Shown: positions 9,010 through 17,546 of the stretch, in pieces
Numbering within the stretch: position 1 is the first letter of the stretch
Layout of the letters: each line of letters starts with the position of its first letter
Assembly: GCF_003063355.1 (NCBI RefSeq)
Contig: NZ_NESH01000005.1
Location: 186,001 to 250,000 of the forward strand
Origin: Limnohabitans sp. Bal53
GTDB taxonomy: Bacteria > Pseudomonadota > Gammaproteobacteria > Burkholderiales > Burkholderiaceae_C
Reading direction: 5' to 3'
Length of the DNA stretch: 64,000 nucleotides
The notes under the pieces: model-generated
What the model was told of the DNA's origin: nothing
Database searches by the model: none
The model's input: only the letters and a program-made list of their open reading frames with translations
Translations under genes and position numbers: made by a program

Positions 9010-9669
9010 ATGAACAAGCTGTTGAACTCGATGTTTGCCTTGGCTGTCGCTTCTGTGACCGCTGTTTCTGTCCATGCCCAAGAAATCAAGGGCGACGCCA
9101 AAGCTGGTGAGCAAAAAATTGCCATGTGCATTGGTTGCCACAGCATTCACGGCTACAAATCCAGTTTCCCCGAGGTCTACAGCGTTCCCAAGATCTCCGG
9201 CCAAAACGGCAAGTACATCGTGGCTTCGCTCAACGCCTACAAAAAAGGCGAGCGCAAGCACCCCACCATGCGTGGCATTGCCGACACCCTGACCGAGCAG
9301 GACATGGCCGATCTGGGCGCCTACTACGAGCAGCATGGCAATATTCAGCCCGTGACCAAGACGCCCAAAGCCCCGGATGCCAAAGTCGCGGCCCTGCTGC
9401 AAAAAGGTGCTTGCCTCTCCTGCCACGGTGACAATTTCAGCAAGCCCATCGACCCGAGCTACCCTAAGCTGGCGGGTCAGCACAAAGACTTTTTGTTCGT
9501 AGCCCTCAAGTCCTACAAAGTGGAAAACCAGTCCACTTGGGGCCGCAACAATGGCGTGATGGGTGGCATTGCCAAGCAGTTCACCAACGCCGAGTTGAAG
9601 GCCATTTCGGCCTACATCGCCTCTTTGGACGGCGAGATGAAGGTCATTCCTCAGTCGCGTTTCCGCTGA
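9010..9669 (+). CDS. Diheme cytochrome c4-like protein
   Basis: A 219-aa periplasmic c-type cytochrome with a signal peptide cleaved near VHAQ (residue 24). There are two CXXCH haem sites, CIGCH at 40-44 and CLSCH at 135-139. Each lies in a half-domain with a probable axial Met (HPTMRG near 87 and NGVMGG in the second half), the layout of cytochrome c4, which passes electrons to terminal oxidases. I chose ATG 9010 because the signal peptide begins there; GTG 9001 in the same frame is an alternative. There is no strong Shine-Dalgarno. The gene is monocistronic, followed by a strong terminator at 9690-9725. Confidence 0.88.
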   Translation: MNKLLNSMFALAVASVTAVSVHAQEIKGDAKAGEQKIAMCIGCHSIHGYKSSFPEVYSVPKISGQNGKYIVASLNAYKKGERKHPTMRGIADTLTEQDMADLGAYYEQHGNIQPVTKTPKAPDAKVAALLQKGACLSCHGDNFSKPIDPSYPKLAGQHKDFLFVALKSYKVENQSTWGRNNGVMGGIAKQFTNAELKAISAYIASLDGEMKVIPQSRFR

Positions 9670-9689
9670 TCCGATCCTTCTGAGTCCAC

Positions 9690-9725
9690 ACAACAAAAAA
9701 CCCGCTTCGGCGGGTTTTTGTTGTC
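9690..9725. terminator. Bidirectional rho-independent terminator
   Basis: A long near-perfect hairpin: ACAACAAAAAACCCGC, loop TTCG, GCGGGTTTTTGTTGT. The GC core with a UUCG tetraloop is flanked by A-rich and T-rich arms, so it can terminate in both directions. It serves the cytochrome gene from the left and the convergent DUF1841 gene from the right. Confidence 0.88.
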
Positions 9726-9753
9726 TGTTGGCCATTTTTGGGGCCGCTGGGTC

Positions 9754-10191
9754 TTAGTCTTGGGTGGCGTTGCGCTGCACGCAGGCGATGTAGGACTCGC
9801 CGTCGGGCATGCGGCCCGAGCGCTGGCTTTCAAAAATCATGCGGCCCAGGCATTCCATGGCCTGGTGGTGCGCGTCGTGCAGCGAGTTGAGCCGGTGCGT
9901 GAGCAGTTCCACCGCCTGGCGAATGCCCCGGGGTTGGTCGATGCTGCATTGTTCGCTGATGGACAGGTGCATCGAGAGGTGCAAAAACGGGTTGGTCCGG
10001 TTGGGGTCGTCGTTCAGCATGTTGGCCAGGGCGGCATCAACGTCGGCGAGTTCGGCATGGTATTCGGGGTGTTCGTCGATCCATTGGCTGACCAGCATTT
10101 CCATGGGTTCGAGCGTTGCAGTCGTGCGGGCTTTGGCGTAGACACCACAAAAAAAGCGCCGGACATCGGCTTGTGAGGGTTGTATCAGCAT
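9754..10191 (-). CDS. DUF1841 family protein
   Basis: A 145-aa soluble protein with the features of DUF1841, a family conserved in beta- and gammaproteobacteria whose function is unknown. It begins with a phenylalanine-rich FFCGVYAKA segment. A central part (DEHPEYHAELADVDAAL) leads into a His-rich helix (NPFLHLSMHLSISEQ) and an Arg/His pattern typical of the family. It stands alone on the minus strand between the cytochrome terminator and a repeat-rich intergenic region. No function can be assigned. Confidence 0.75.
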   Translation of the reverse strand: MLIQPSQADVRRFFCGVYAKARTTATLEPMEMLVSQWIDEHPEYHAELADVDAALANMLNDDPNRTNPFLHLSMHLSISEQCSIDQPRGIRQAVELLTHRLNSLHDAHHQAMECLGRMIFESQRSGRMPDGESYIACVQRNATQD

Positions 10192-10267
10192 GTGGTGGAT
10201 TGTCTCTTAAGTGTTTGTGGACTTGCTTTTGTTTTTGTTCTTTGGTGTTGTGGCTTGGGGTAGTGAA

Positions 10268-10610
10268 AGGCCGGGGTGCGGGGCCGGGGCTCAGAGGCGC
10301 TTCGCTTTGCCACATCGCCCCGGCCCCGCACCCCGGCCTCTCACGTGGGCGTTTCGCGTCGGGCGGCAACACCCGGGTCCATTTCAACGTGGAATGTTTG
10401 ACTCGGGTGTAAAAACCGGCAAGTCGCGCCCCTCAACACCCGAGCAAGGCGGGACGTCGGCGCTGGTCGGGCGATGTGGCAAAGCGAAGCGCCTCTGAGC
10501 CCGGCCAGCGCCGCCGTCCCGCCTTGCGGACAGACACCAGGCACTTGATCAACGGACAGACTTCCCCGGAGCCCGACCAGAGCAGCCGCCCCGCCTTGCG
10601 GACAGACACC
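10268..10610. repeat. Cluster of intergenic palindromic repeats
   Basis: A 0.5-kb gene-free gap (10192-10735) is filled with ordered repeats. A 23-bp perfect inverted repeat (10268-10290 and 10317-10339, GC-rich, GGCCGGGGTGCGGGGCC core) encloses a segment. The reverse complement of this segment, a 30-nt exact match, reappears at 10471-10500. There it is again enclosed by a different GC-rich inverted repeat (about 10448-10471 and 10499-10522, two mismatches). A 42-nt direct repeat (10497-10538 and 10569-10610, four mismatches, shared end GCCTTGCGGACAGACACC) follows. The pattern is that of a REP/BIME-like element family with a conserved loop and variable stems. Confidence 0.7.
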
Positions 10611-10691
10611 CGAGATCTTTTCACTTGGCAGTCGCCAAACGCTCATGCCAGACCAATGACCACCTCTAAAATGACATCAATCCCTGTATGG

Positions 10692-10709
10692 TGTGCAATA
10701 TAATGCACA
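10692..10709 (+). promoter_or_regulatory. Operator-like palindrome over a -10 box
   Basis: TGTGCA-N6-TGCACA (10692-10709) is a perfect 6+6 palindrome. A TATAAT hexamer (10699-10704) overlaps its right half, 32 nt before the thiolase ATG. I could not see a good -35 at normal spacing. The arrangement fits a repressor blocking the -10 region of the thiolase promoter. The regulator is unknown; a TetR/MarR-type dimer would fit the size. Confidence 0.5.
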
Positions 10710-10735
10710 TTCACAACCCTCAAGAGACCAGTCAC

Positions 10736-11938
10736 ATGAACCAAGCCTACATTTGCGACGCGATCCGGACCCCCTTTGGCCGCTACGGCGGAGCCCTGTC
10801 CAGCGTGCGCACCGACGACCTGGGTGCGGTGCCCCTGCGTGCCCTGATGGCCCGCAATCCCAACGTGGACTGGGCTGCAGTGACCGACGTGCTGTACGGC
10901 TGTGCCAACCAGGCGGGTGAAGACAACCGCAACGTGGCCCACATGGCCAGCTTGCTGGCCGGTCTGCCCATTGATGTGCCCGGTGCCACCATCAACCGCC
11001 TGTGCGGCTCGGGACTGGACGCCATTGGCACCGCCGCGCGCGCCATCAAGGCGGGTGAAGCCGGTTTGATGATTGCTGGCGGTGTGGAAAGCATGAGCCG
11101 CGCGCCGTTCGTCATGCCCAAAGCGGAAACGGCTTTTAGCCGTGCCAACGCCGTGTACGACACCACCATTGGCTGGCGCTTCGTCAACAAACTGATGAAG
11201 GCCCAATACGGCGTGGACTCCATGCCCGAGACGGCCGAGAACGTCGCTACCGACTACAAGATCGAGCGCGAAGCGCAAGACCTGATGGCCTACAACAGCC
11301 AGCTGCGCGCTGTCGCTGCCATCAAAGCCGGCCACCTGGCACGTGAAATCGTGGGCGTGAGCATCCCCCAGAAAAAGGGCGATGCGATCATGGTGGACAC
11401 CGATGAGCACCCCCGCGAAACCAGTCTGGAAGCGTTGGCCAAGCTCAAAGGCGTGGTGCGCCCGGACGGCACCGTGACCGCAGGCAATGCTTCGGGTGTC
11501 AACGACGGCGCTTGCGCTTTGTTGTTGGCCGATGAAGCCACGGCCGCCAAAAACGGCCTGACCCCCAAGGCACGCATCGTGGGTATGGCCACCGCCGGTG
11601 TGGCTCCGCGCGTCATGGGCATTGGCCCTGCGCCGGCCACACTCAAGGTGTTGGCCCAAACTGGTCTGACGATCGACCACATGGACGTGATCGAACTGAA
11701 CGAAGCCTTTGCTGCGCAAGGCCTGGCCGTGATGCGCATGTTGGGCCTCAAAGACGACGACGCCCGTGTGAATGCCTGGGGTGGTGCGATTGCCTTGGGT
11801 CACCCGCTGGGTGCATCGGGTGCCCGTTTGGCCACCACGGCCATCAACCGCCTGCAGCAAACCGCAGGTCGTTATGCGCTGTGCACCATGTGCATTGGCG
11901 TGGGCCAAGGCATAGCGTTGATCATCGAGCGCGTGTGA
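10736..11938 (+). CDS. pcaF: Acetyl-CoA acyltransferase, 3-oxoadipyl-CoA thiolase-like
   Basis: A 400-aa thiolase that cleaves a 3-oxoacyl-CoA with CoA. The catalytic Cys lies in NRLCGSGLDA (Cys90), with the His motif GHPLGASGA and the second Cys in MCIGVGQG near the C-terminus. RYGGAL near the N-terminus and MCIGVGQG are typical of PcaF/PaaJ-type 3-oxoadipyl-CoA thiolases, but no other beta-ketoadipate genes are nearby, so the true substrate may be another 3-oxoacyl-CoA. The ATG at 10736 is chosen because family proteins begin with this AYICDAIRTPFG segment. It is transcribed alone, with a terminator inside the convergent neighbour (12008-12028). Confidence 0.85.
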   Translation: MNQAYICDAIRTPFGRYGGALSSVRTDDLGAVPLRALMARNPNVDWAAVTDVLYGCANQAGEDNRNVAHMASLLAGLPIDVPGATINRLCGSGLDAIGTAARAIKAGEAGLMIAGGVESMSRAPFVMPKAETAFSRANAVYDTTIGWRFVNKLMKAQYGVDSMPETAENVATDYKIEREAQDLMAYNSQLRAVAAIKAGHLAREIVGVSIPQKKGDAIMVDTDEHPRETSLEALAKLKGVVRPDGTVTAGNASGVNDGACALLLADEATAAKNGLTPKARIVGMATAGVAPRVMGIGPAPATLKVLAQTGLTIDHMDVIELNEAFAAQGLAVMRMLGLKDDDARVNAWGGAIALGHPLGASGARLATTAINRLQQTAGRYALCTMCIGVGQGIALIIERV

Positions 11939-11946
11939 GTCAGTGG

Positions 11947-11965
11947 CCCCGGATCCAGTCCGGGG
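11947..11965. repeat. GC hairpin between convergent genes
   Basis: CCCCGGA-TCCAG-TCCGGGG is a perfect 7-bp stem 8 nt after the thiolase stop. It is followed by GTGAC, which partly mirrors GTCAGTG on the left. It lacks a T-run, so alone it is a weak terminator. It resembles short dispersed palindromes common in proteobacterial intergenic DNA. Confidence 0.4.
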
Positions 11966-11984
11966 TGACCATTCATTCAGGTTT

Positions 11985-12380
11985 CTAGGCAGACATCTCC
12001 GGCCACCAGCCCCTTCGGGGGCTTTTTTGTGCCTGCTCAAATTCTTCTTCAGTGACTTCGATTTCGAGGCGCAAGAGCGCTGCACCCATGGCCTTGCCCA
12101 AGTTGTCCAAGCGCAGATTGCGTGCACCGCCGCCTTGCAGCGCGCCGTGCAGCACCAGCTTCAGGGCCAGAATGTTCGGCAAAGGCCAAGCATCCACCTG
12201 GCCCGGCAGCCAGGGGGCGAAGTGGGCTTGGACTTTGGCTGCGGTCACTTCGCGGGCCATGATTTGGTAACCCGCTTCGTTCCAAGCGAACAGCCCAAAG
12301 TCCACCCAGTCGGCTTTGTCGCCGCTGCGGGCGTGGGCGATGCGGGCCAGAGGAATTTTGATGGTCGGTGTGGTGTTCAT
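11985..12380 (-). CDS. AtuA-like ferredoxin-fold small subunit
   Basis: A 131-aa protein matching the small C-terminal domain found after AtuA/DUF1446 proteins. It opens with KIPLARIAHARSGDKAD, which is characteristic (I-A-H-x-R-S-G-D-K-G/A), and contains LPNILALKLVLHGALQGGGA, where the family has the L-x-x-L-N/x-F-V-L-x-x-A-L-x-G-G-x-x-x-S/N-L pattern. In many genomes this domain is fused to AtuA; here it is a separate gene overlapping atuA by ATGA (start 12380). Its function is not established; a role with AtuA in acyclic terpene or other CoA-ester catabolism is inferred. Confidence 0.75.
   Translation of the reverse strand: MNTTPTIKIPLARIAHARSGDKADWVDFGLFAWNEAGYQIMAREVTAAKVQAHFAPWLPGQVDAWPLPNILALKLVLHGALQGGGARNLRLDNLGKAMGAALLRLEIEVTEEEFEQAQKSPRRGWWPEMSA
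12008..12028 (+). terminator. Terminator embedded in convergent gene
   Basis: AGCCCC-TTCG-GGGGCT followed by TTTTTT reads as a classical plus-strand intrinsic terminator for the thiolase gene. It lies inside the last codons of the convergent AtuA-like small subunit gene, so the two transcription units overlap at their 3' ends. Confidence 0.7.
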
Positions 12381-13768
12381 GCGCTGGGCTCCAGCATTTC
12401 CAAGCGGGCTTGCACCCGGTTGCGCGGAATCAGGGTGGGCCAAATGCCCAGCAACTCACTGGTGTTGTTCAGGCCTTGAAAACCACAGGTGTAGGCGGGG
12501 CCACTCAGCGCCATCCACGGGAACAGTCGCCCGAACCCATCGGCCACCGCTTTCACAGGCGTGCGCAGTACCATGCGCACCCAAATTTCGGCGCGTTCAT
12601 TCAGCTCGCCCTCAGGCGGCAGCGGGGCCAATGGGCCATGCGCCGAGTTGAGGCCGGGGTATTCGACAAAGAGCTCGTCAAAGGGCATCTTTCGCGCTTG
12701 CAGTTGGTGTCGGATCATGGCCTCGGCCGCTTGCACTTTGTCCCAAGCGTCGGGCCATGAAAAGCCCCAAGTGACCTCGGCCTTGAATCCATCCTTGAAG
12801 CCTGCCACCACCTTGAGTTGGTCGGTCGGCGCGTGGCCTTTTGCGCCCGTTAAACGCACGCGGTTTTGGCCCTCGTCGTGCAACTGAATCTGGCCCATGT
12901 CGAGCACCACGTCGGGCGAAAAATACGCATGTGGGTTGTGCACCTCGTACAGCAGTTGTTGGCGCACGGTGTCGAAGTTGACCAGACCCCCGGTGTCCGG
13001 GGCTTTGGTGATGAAGGCCGTGCCATCTGCCCAAACTTCGGCGATCGGGTAGCCGATGTGCGCCAGATCCGGGATGTTTTGCCAGCTGCCTTGGCTGCCA
13101 AAGTTGCCGCCGCTGCCCTGGCCAGAGCATTCGAGCAGATGCCCCACCGTCAGGCCCTGAGCCAGGCGGTTGAAGTCTTCAGTCGTTTGTGCGTCACCAA
13201 GTTTCCAGCCCAAGCCATGCACCAGCGGCCCCAGAAACAGCGCGGCGTCGGCCACGCGCCCGGTGATCACGATGTCAGCCCCAAGGTCTAGCGCCTCCAC
13301 GATGGGTTGTGCGCCCAGATAAGCGTTGCCAAACACCAGCCGTTCGCGCACGCTCGTCACATCCGCACCGCTCATCATGTGGTCAAAGCCGGTGTCGGGC
13401 GCTTGCAGCAGCGTCAGCACATCGTCGCCGCTCACCACCGCAATGCGCGGGTGCCAGTCTGCGGTGGCCAAGGCTTTTTGCACCGCCTGCGCCGCGCCCA
13501 TGGGGTTGAGACCGCCTGCGTTGCAAACGAAGCGCACGCCACGCGGTTGCATCAAGGGCCACAGGCGCATCAGCATGGGCACCACATCGCGGGCATAGCC
13601 CAAAGCCGGGTCGCGCTGCCGGTCTTTTTGCAAGATGGCCAACGTCAACTCGGCCAGGTGGTCACTGGCGATGAATTGCACTTGGCCGCGTTCGATGCTG
13701 GCGGCCACGGGCTCCCAGTTGTCACCGTAGAAACCGAGTCCCGATCCGATGCGAATGGCATTTGTCAT
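12377..13768 (-). CDS. atuA: Acyclic terpene utilization AtuA-like protein (DUF1446)
   Basis: A 463-aa AtuA/DUF1446 family protein. It begins RIGSGLGFYGDNWEP and contains FVCNAGGLNPMGAA, ITGRVADAALFLGPL and LLECSGQGSGGNFG, the conserved Gly/Asp-rich segments of this family. AtuA is the first gene of citronellol/geraniol degradation clusters in Pseudomonas, but its biochemical step is not established. The start at ATG 13768 removes a long upstream extension that runs antisense into the livH gene. It is co-transcribed with the small subunit gene and diverges from livH across about 170 bp. Confidence 0.8.
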   Translation of the reverse strand: MTNAIRIGSGLGFYGDNWEPVAASIERGQVQFIASDHLAELTLAILQKDRQRDPALGYARDVVPMLMRLWPLMQPRGVRFVCNAGGLNPMGAAQAVQKALATADWHPRIAVVSGDDVLTLLQAPDTGFDHMMSGADVTSVRERLVFGNAYLGAQPIVEALDLGADIVITGRVADAALFLGPLVHGLGWKLGDAQTTEDFNRLAQGLTVGHLLECSGQGSGGNFGSQGSWQNIPDLAHIGYPIAEVWADGTAFITKAPDTGGLVNFDTVRQQLLYEVHNPHAYFSPDVVLDMGQIQLHDEGQNRVRLTGAKGHAPTDQLKVVAGFKDGFKAEVTWGFSWPDAWDKVQAAEAMIRHQLQARKMPFDELFVEYPGLNSAHGPLAPLPPEGELNERAEIWVRMVLRTPVKAVADGFGRLFPWMALSGPAYTCGFQGLNNTSELLGIWPTLIPRNRVQARLEMLEPSA

Positions 13769-13936
13769 GAAGGGATATTGAAGCCTTGTGTGTGAGTTTG
13801 AATGGGGGTCAACCCCTAGGGAAAGTCTCGTGTAAGACATGCACAATCGCACGGTCGTTCGCAAATGCTTTTTGCGGCACACCCACAGTGTCCAGTCAGA
13901 GCGAACAAGGCTAAAAAGAACCAAGAGGAGATAGGC

Positions 13937-14812
13937 GTGCAATTGCTGCAACTGCTGATCAGCGGTGTGGCCCAGGGCTGTATTTACGGACTCATTGCCC
14001 TGGGTTTCGTGCTGATTTACAAGGCCACCGAAACGGTGAGCTTTGCCCAGGGCGACCTGATGATGGTGGGGGCTTTTTCGGGCCTGGCCGCCATGACCCT
14101 TTTGGGTTTTCCGTTCTGGATTGCGGTGCCCGCAGCCATCGTGGCCATGGGCATTTTTGGTGTCTTGGTCGAGCGCCTGGTCATTCGCCCCATCCTCGGG
14201 CAACCGGCTTTTTCCATCGTCATGCTGACCATTGGTGTGGGCTATGTGCTGCGCGGCCTGATCACCATGATCCCCGATGTGGGCACCGACACCCACACCA
14301 TGCCCGTGCCTTATGCGGGTGAGGTGTTTCGCCTGGGTGGCTTGGTGATCGCGGCCGAGCAAATGGTGGTGATCGGCGCCACCGGCATCTTGTGCCTGGG
14401 CCTGTTTGCCATGTTCAAGTACAGCAAGCTGGGCATCGCCATGCAAGCGGCCTCGCAAAACCAGTTGGCCGCTTATTACATGGGCATCCCGGTCAAGCGC
14501 ATCAACGGCCTGGTCTGGGGCCTGGCGGCCGGTGTGGCGGCTGTGGCCGGTCTCCTCCTGGCGCCCATCACCTTTGTGCACGCCAACATGGGCTTCATTG
14601 GCCTCAAAGCCTTTCCCGCGGCGGTGGTGGGCGGCTTTGGCAGCTTGCCCGGCGCGATTGTGGGCGGTCTGGTGATCGGCATTGTCGAGTCGCTCTCGGG
14701 CTTTTATTTGCCCGAAGGCTTCAAGGACATCGCGCCCTACATCGTGGTGTTGCTCATGCTGGTGCTCAAGCCCAATGGCTTGTTCGGCGAGCAACTGCGC
14801 AAGAAAGTCTGA
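13937..14812 (+). CDS. livH: Branched-chain amino acid-type ABC permease, LivH-like
   Basis: A 291-aa inner-membrane permease of the LivH family with about eight hydrophobic segments. Family motifs include GCIYGLIALGFVLIYKAT, FAQGDLMMVGAF and GAIVGGLVIGIVESL. The start is GTG 13937, placed 6 nt after AGAGGAG (13924-13930); an in-frame ATG at 13865 has no such site. It is the first gene of a tight operon livH-livM-livG-livF-acyl-CoA ligase-binding protein. The ligase in the operon suggests the imported solute is a carboxylic acid rather than an amino acid, which is inference. Confidence 0.88.
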   Translation: MQLLQLLISGVAQGCIYGLIALGFVLIYKATETVSFAQGDLMMVGAFSGLAAMTLLGFPFWIAVPAAIVAMGIFGVLVERLVIRPILGQPAFSIVMLTIGVGYVLRGLITMIPDVGTDTHTMPVPYAGEVFRLGGLVIAAEQMVVIGATGILCLGLFAMFKYSKLGIAMQAASQNQLAAYYMGIPVKRINGLVWGLAAGVAAVAGLLLAPITFVHANMGFIGLKAFPAAVVGGFGSLPGAIVGGLVIGIVESLSGFYLPEGFKDIAPYIVVLLMLVLKPNGLFGEQLRKKV

Positions 14813-14821
14813 GGCTCCGGC

Positions 14822-15898
14822 ATGCGATTCATCTTCAAAACCGAATACAACCAGGACATCACGCTGGCCAAACACGGCGGCCATGTGTTCTGGTACAGCT
14901 TGCTCGCCATCTTTTTGGTGGTGGCACCCTGGGCCGTGCCCGAGTACTGGCTGGCGCAGCTGACCTTTGTGCTGATCTACGCCGTCGTGGGCCTAGGCCT
15001 GATGCTGCTGGCGGGTTTCACGGGTCTGTTCTCTCTGGGTCACGCCGCATTTTTGGGCGTGGGGGCTTACACCCAGGCCGTCATGGTCAATGCCGGGGTG
15101 CCGTTTCCGCTGGCGCTGGTTTGTGCGGGTGTGTTCTCGGCCATCGCGGGCGTGATCGTGGGCTTGCCTGCGCTGCGCGTCAAAGGCATTTACCTCGGCA
15201 TGGCCACACTGGCGTTTGGCTTCATCGTCGAAGAGGGCATGGCCCGCTGGGAAAGCGTCACGGGCGGCAATGCGGGCCTGATGGTCACCTACCCCACACT
15301 GGGCGGCTGGACACTGGACAGCACCGAAGAGTTCTACTTCCTTTGTTTGGTGGTGACGGTGGGTGCCACGCTGGCCATCGTCAACCTGCTGCGCTCGTCT
15401 ACAGGCCGCGCTTTTGTGGCCATTCGTGATTCCGAAATTTCGGCGCAAAGCATGGGCATCCACTTGGCGCGTTACAAGACCTTGTCGTTCGCCTTGTCGG
15501 CCGCACTGGCGGGCATCGGCGGCGCTTTGTACGCGCACAAGATCCAGTTCCTCTCGCCCGAGCAGTTCAGCATCATCCAGTCGATTGACTTGCTCTTGAT
15601 GGTGGTGATCGGCGGTTTGGGCTCGATCCACGGGGCTTTCCTCGGCGCGATTTTCCTGATCGTCATGCCGCAGCTGATCTCCTTGGGCAAGGACTTTTTG
15701 CCAGCTGCCATTGGTGGCGCTGCCGGCTTGCAGGGCACGGTTTACGGCATGGTGCTGATCGCGTTTGTGTTGTTCGAGCCCATGGGTCTGTATGGCCGCT
15801 GGCTCAAGGTGCGCACCTGGTTCCAGTTGTTCCCGTTTTACCGCCGTGGCCTGTTCAAGCGCCAGAAATCGTTCCAGAAATCGGACCGCCTGAAATGA
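14822..15898 (+). CDS. livM: Branched-chain amino acid-type ABC permease, LivM-like
   Basis: A 358-aa second permease, LivM family. Hydrophobic segments are separated by the motifs LAGFTGLFSLGHAAFLGVGAY and LPALRVKGIYLGMATLAFGFI. IQSIDLLLMVVIGGLGSIHGAFLGA near residue 250 is the usual LivM signature. The C-terminal tail is basic. It begins 9 nt after livH, and its stop overlaps the livG start by ATGA. It forms the membrane channel with LivH. Confidence 0.88.
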   Translation: MRFIFKTEYNQDITLAKHGGHVFWYSLLAIFLVVAPWAVPEYWLAQLTFVLIYAVVGLGLMLLAGFTGLFSLGHAAFLGVGAYTQAVMVNAGVPFPLALVCAGVFSAIAGVIVGLPALRVKGIYLGMATLAFGFIVEEGMARWESVTGGNAGLMVTYPTLGGWTLDSTEEFYFLCLVVTVGATLAIVNLLRSSTGRAFVAIRDSEISAQSMGIHLARYKTLSFALSAALAGIGGALYAHKIQFLSPEQFSIIQSIDLLLMVVIGGLGSIHGAFLGAIFLIVMPQLISLGKDFLPAAIGGAAGLQGTVYGMVLIAFVLFEPMGLYGRWLKVRTWFQLFPFYRRGLFKRQKSFQKSDRLK

Positions 15899-16728
15899 AC
15901 GCAGACATCCTTTTATCCGCTCAAGACCTGAGCGTGCGCTTTGGCGGTGTGCTGGCCGTGAACAAGGTCAGCTTCGACGTCAAGCGCGGCGAGGTCTTCA
16001 CCCTGATCGGCCCCAACGGCGCTGGCAAGACCACCGTGTTCAACCTGATCAGCCGCATCTACACGCCCACCACGGGCGTGATCGACTACGCCGGGCCACA
16101 AGGCACGCTGCGCCTGACCGACCAGCAGCCGCACCAGATTGCAGGCCTGGGCATTGCCCGCACGTTTCAGAACATTGAATTGTTTGAGCACGCCACCGTG
16201 CTGCAAAACCTGCTGATTGGCCGCCACACGCACCGCAAGACGGGCGTCTGGAGCGAGATGTTTTTCTCTTCCAAAACCCGCGCGGCCGAGATCGAGGCGC
16301 GTGAAAAGGTCGAAGAGGTCATCGATTTTCTGGACCTGCAACACCACCGCGATTCGATGGTGGCGGGCCTGCCTTACGGCGTGCGCAAAGTGGTCGAGCT
16401 GGCGCGGGCCCTGTGCACCGAGCCGAAATTGCTGCTGCTCGACGAGCCCTCGTCGGGCCTGAACGTCGAAGAAACCGAAGACATGGCCTTCTGGATTTCG
16501 GACATCAAAAACGAGCTGGGCATCACCGTGCTCATGGTCGAGCACGACATGAGCCTGGTGTCCAAAGTGTCGGACCGTGTGCTGGCCATGAGCCAGGGCG
16601 AAGAACTCGCCACCGGCACGCCCAGCCAGGTGCAAAGCGACCCCGGCGTGATCGAGGCCTATCTGGGCTCTGTGGATGATGTCTCCAGCCTGCGCCGCGA
16701 AAACTACGTGCCCGGAGGTGCCGCATGA
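15895..16728 (+). CDS. livG: ABC transporter ATP-binding protein, LivG-like
   Basis: A 277-aa cytoplasmic ATPase. Walker A is [12 protein letters not shown], the Q-loop region is [10 protein letters not shown], and the Walker B region is [15 protein letters not shown] with the switch His in MVEHDMSLV. The signature segment reads [15 protein letters not shown], where LivG proteins carry a degenerate form of LSGGQ. The N-terminal [18 protein letters not shown] is normal for the family. It overlaps livM and livF by 4 nt on each side. Confidence 0.88.
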   Translation: MNADILLSAQDLSVRFGGVLAVNKVSFDVKRGEVFTLIGPNGAGKTTVFNLISRIYTPTTGVIDYAGPQGTLRLTDQQPHQIAGLGIARTFQNIELFEHATVLQNLLIGRHTHRKTGVWSEMFFSSKTRAAEIEAREKVEEVIDFLDLQHHRDSMVAGLPYGVRKVVELARALCTEPKLLLLDEPSSGLNVEETEDMAFWISDIKNELGITVLMVEHDMSLVSKVSDRVLAMSQGEELATGTPSQVQSDPGVIEAYLGSVDDVSSLRRENYVPGGAA

Positions 16729-17543
16729 GCGCAGCCAACCCCATCCTGAACGCTGCTGCAGCGCCGGTCGCTGACAACGTGATGCTCAAGCTGCTCAACG
16801 TCGAAAGCGCCTACGGCCCGATCAAGGCGATCCGCGGCGTGAGCCTGCAGGTGCGCCAAGGCGAAATCGCCACCGTGCTCGGCTCCAACGGCGCTGGCAA
16901 GACCACCATCCTCAAAACCATCAGCGGCATCATCGACCCGCGCAAGGGCTCGATCGAGTTCAAGGGCCAGAGCATCACCGCACAAGACCCGGCCTTCATT
17001 GTGCAAAGCGGCCTGATGCATGTGCCCGAAGGCCGCGAGGTGTTCCCGCTGCTGTCGATTCGCGACAACCTGCTCATGGGCGCCTTCACCCGCAAGGACC
17101 GTGACGGCGTGGCCCGCGACATGGAAGCGGTGTACAACTACTTCCCCATCCTGCGCGAGCGGGCGGCGCAAGACGCGGGCTTGCTCTCGGGCGGGCAGCA
17201 GCAGATGCTGGCGATCAGCCGCGCCCTCATGGCCAACCCCGATTTGATCTTGCTGGACGAGCCCAGCTTGGGCCTGTCCCCGAAGCTGACCAAAGAGATT
17301 TTTGAAATCGTAGTGCGCATCAACCGCGAACGCGGCACCACCATCTTGCTGGTGGAGCAAAACGCCAACATGGCGCTGAACGCTTCCGACTACGGCTATG
17401 TGCTGGAAAACGGCCGCATTGTGATGGAAGACACCTGCGCCCGTTTGCGTGAAAAGGACGACATCAAGGAGTTCTACTTGGGTATGAAGGAAGAGGGCGT
17501 GCGCGCCGATCGCCGCTGGAAAAAGAAGAAAACCTGGAGATAA
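16725..17543 (+). CDS. livF: ABC transporter ATP-binding protein, LivF-like
   Basis: A 272-aa ATPase, LivF family, slightly longer than usual owing to a 20-residue N-terminal extension and a basic tail (RADRRWKKKKTWR). Walker A is GSNGAGKTTILK, the signature is LSGGQQQMLAISRAL, Walker B is LILLDEPSLGLSP and the switch His region is LLVEQNANMAL; LivF proteins carry this Gln in place of His. It is co-translated with livG and followed after 3 nt by the acyl-CoA ligase. Confidence 0.88.
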   Translation: MSAANPILNAAAAPVADNVMLKLLNVESAYGPIKAIRGVSLQVRQGEIATVLGSNGAGKTTILKTISGIIDPRKGSIEFKGQSITAQDPAFIVQSGLMHVPEGREVFPLLSIRDNLLMGAFTRKDRDGVARDMEAVYNYFPILRERAAQDAGLLSGGQQQMLAISRALMANPDLILLDEPSLGLSPKLTKEIFEIVVRINRERGTTILLVEQNANMALNASDYGYVLENGRIVMEDTCARLREKDDIKEFYLGMKEEGVRADRRWKKKKTWR

Positions 17544-17546
17544 GAC

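Noticed and set aside
10643-12127. 494-codon frame antisense to the thiolase
   Set aside because: His/Gly-rich shadow of the thiolase coding strand without start signals or family features.
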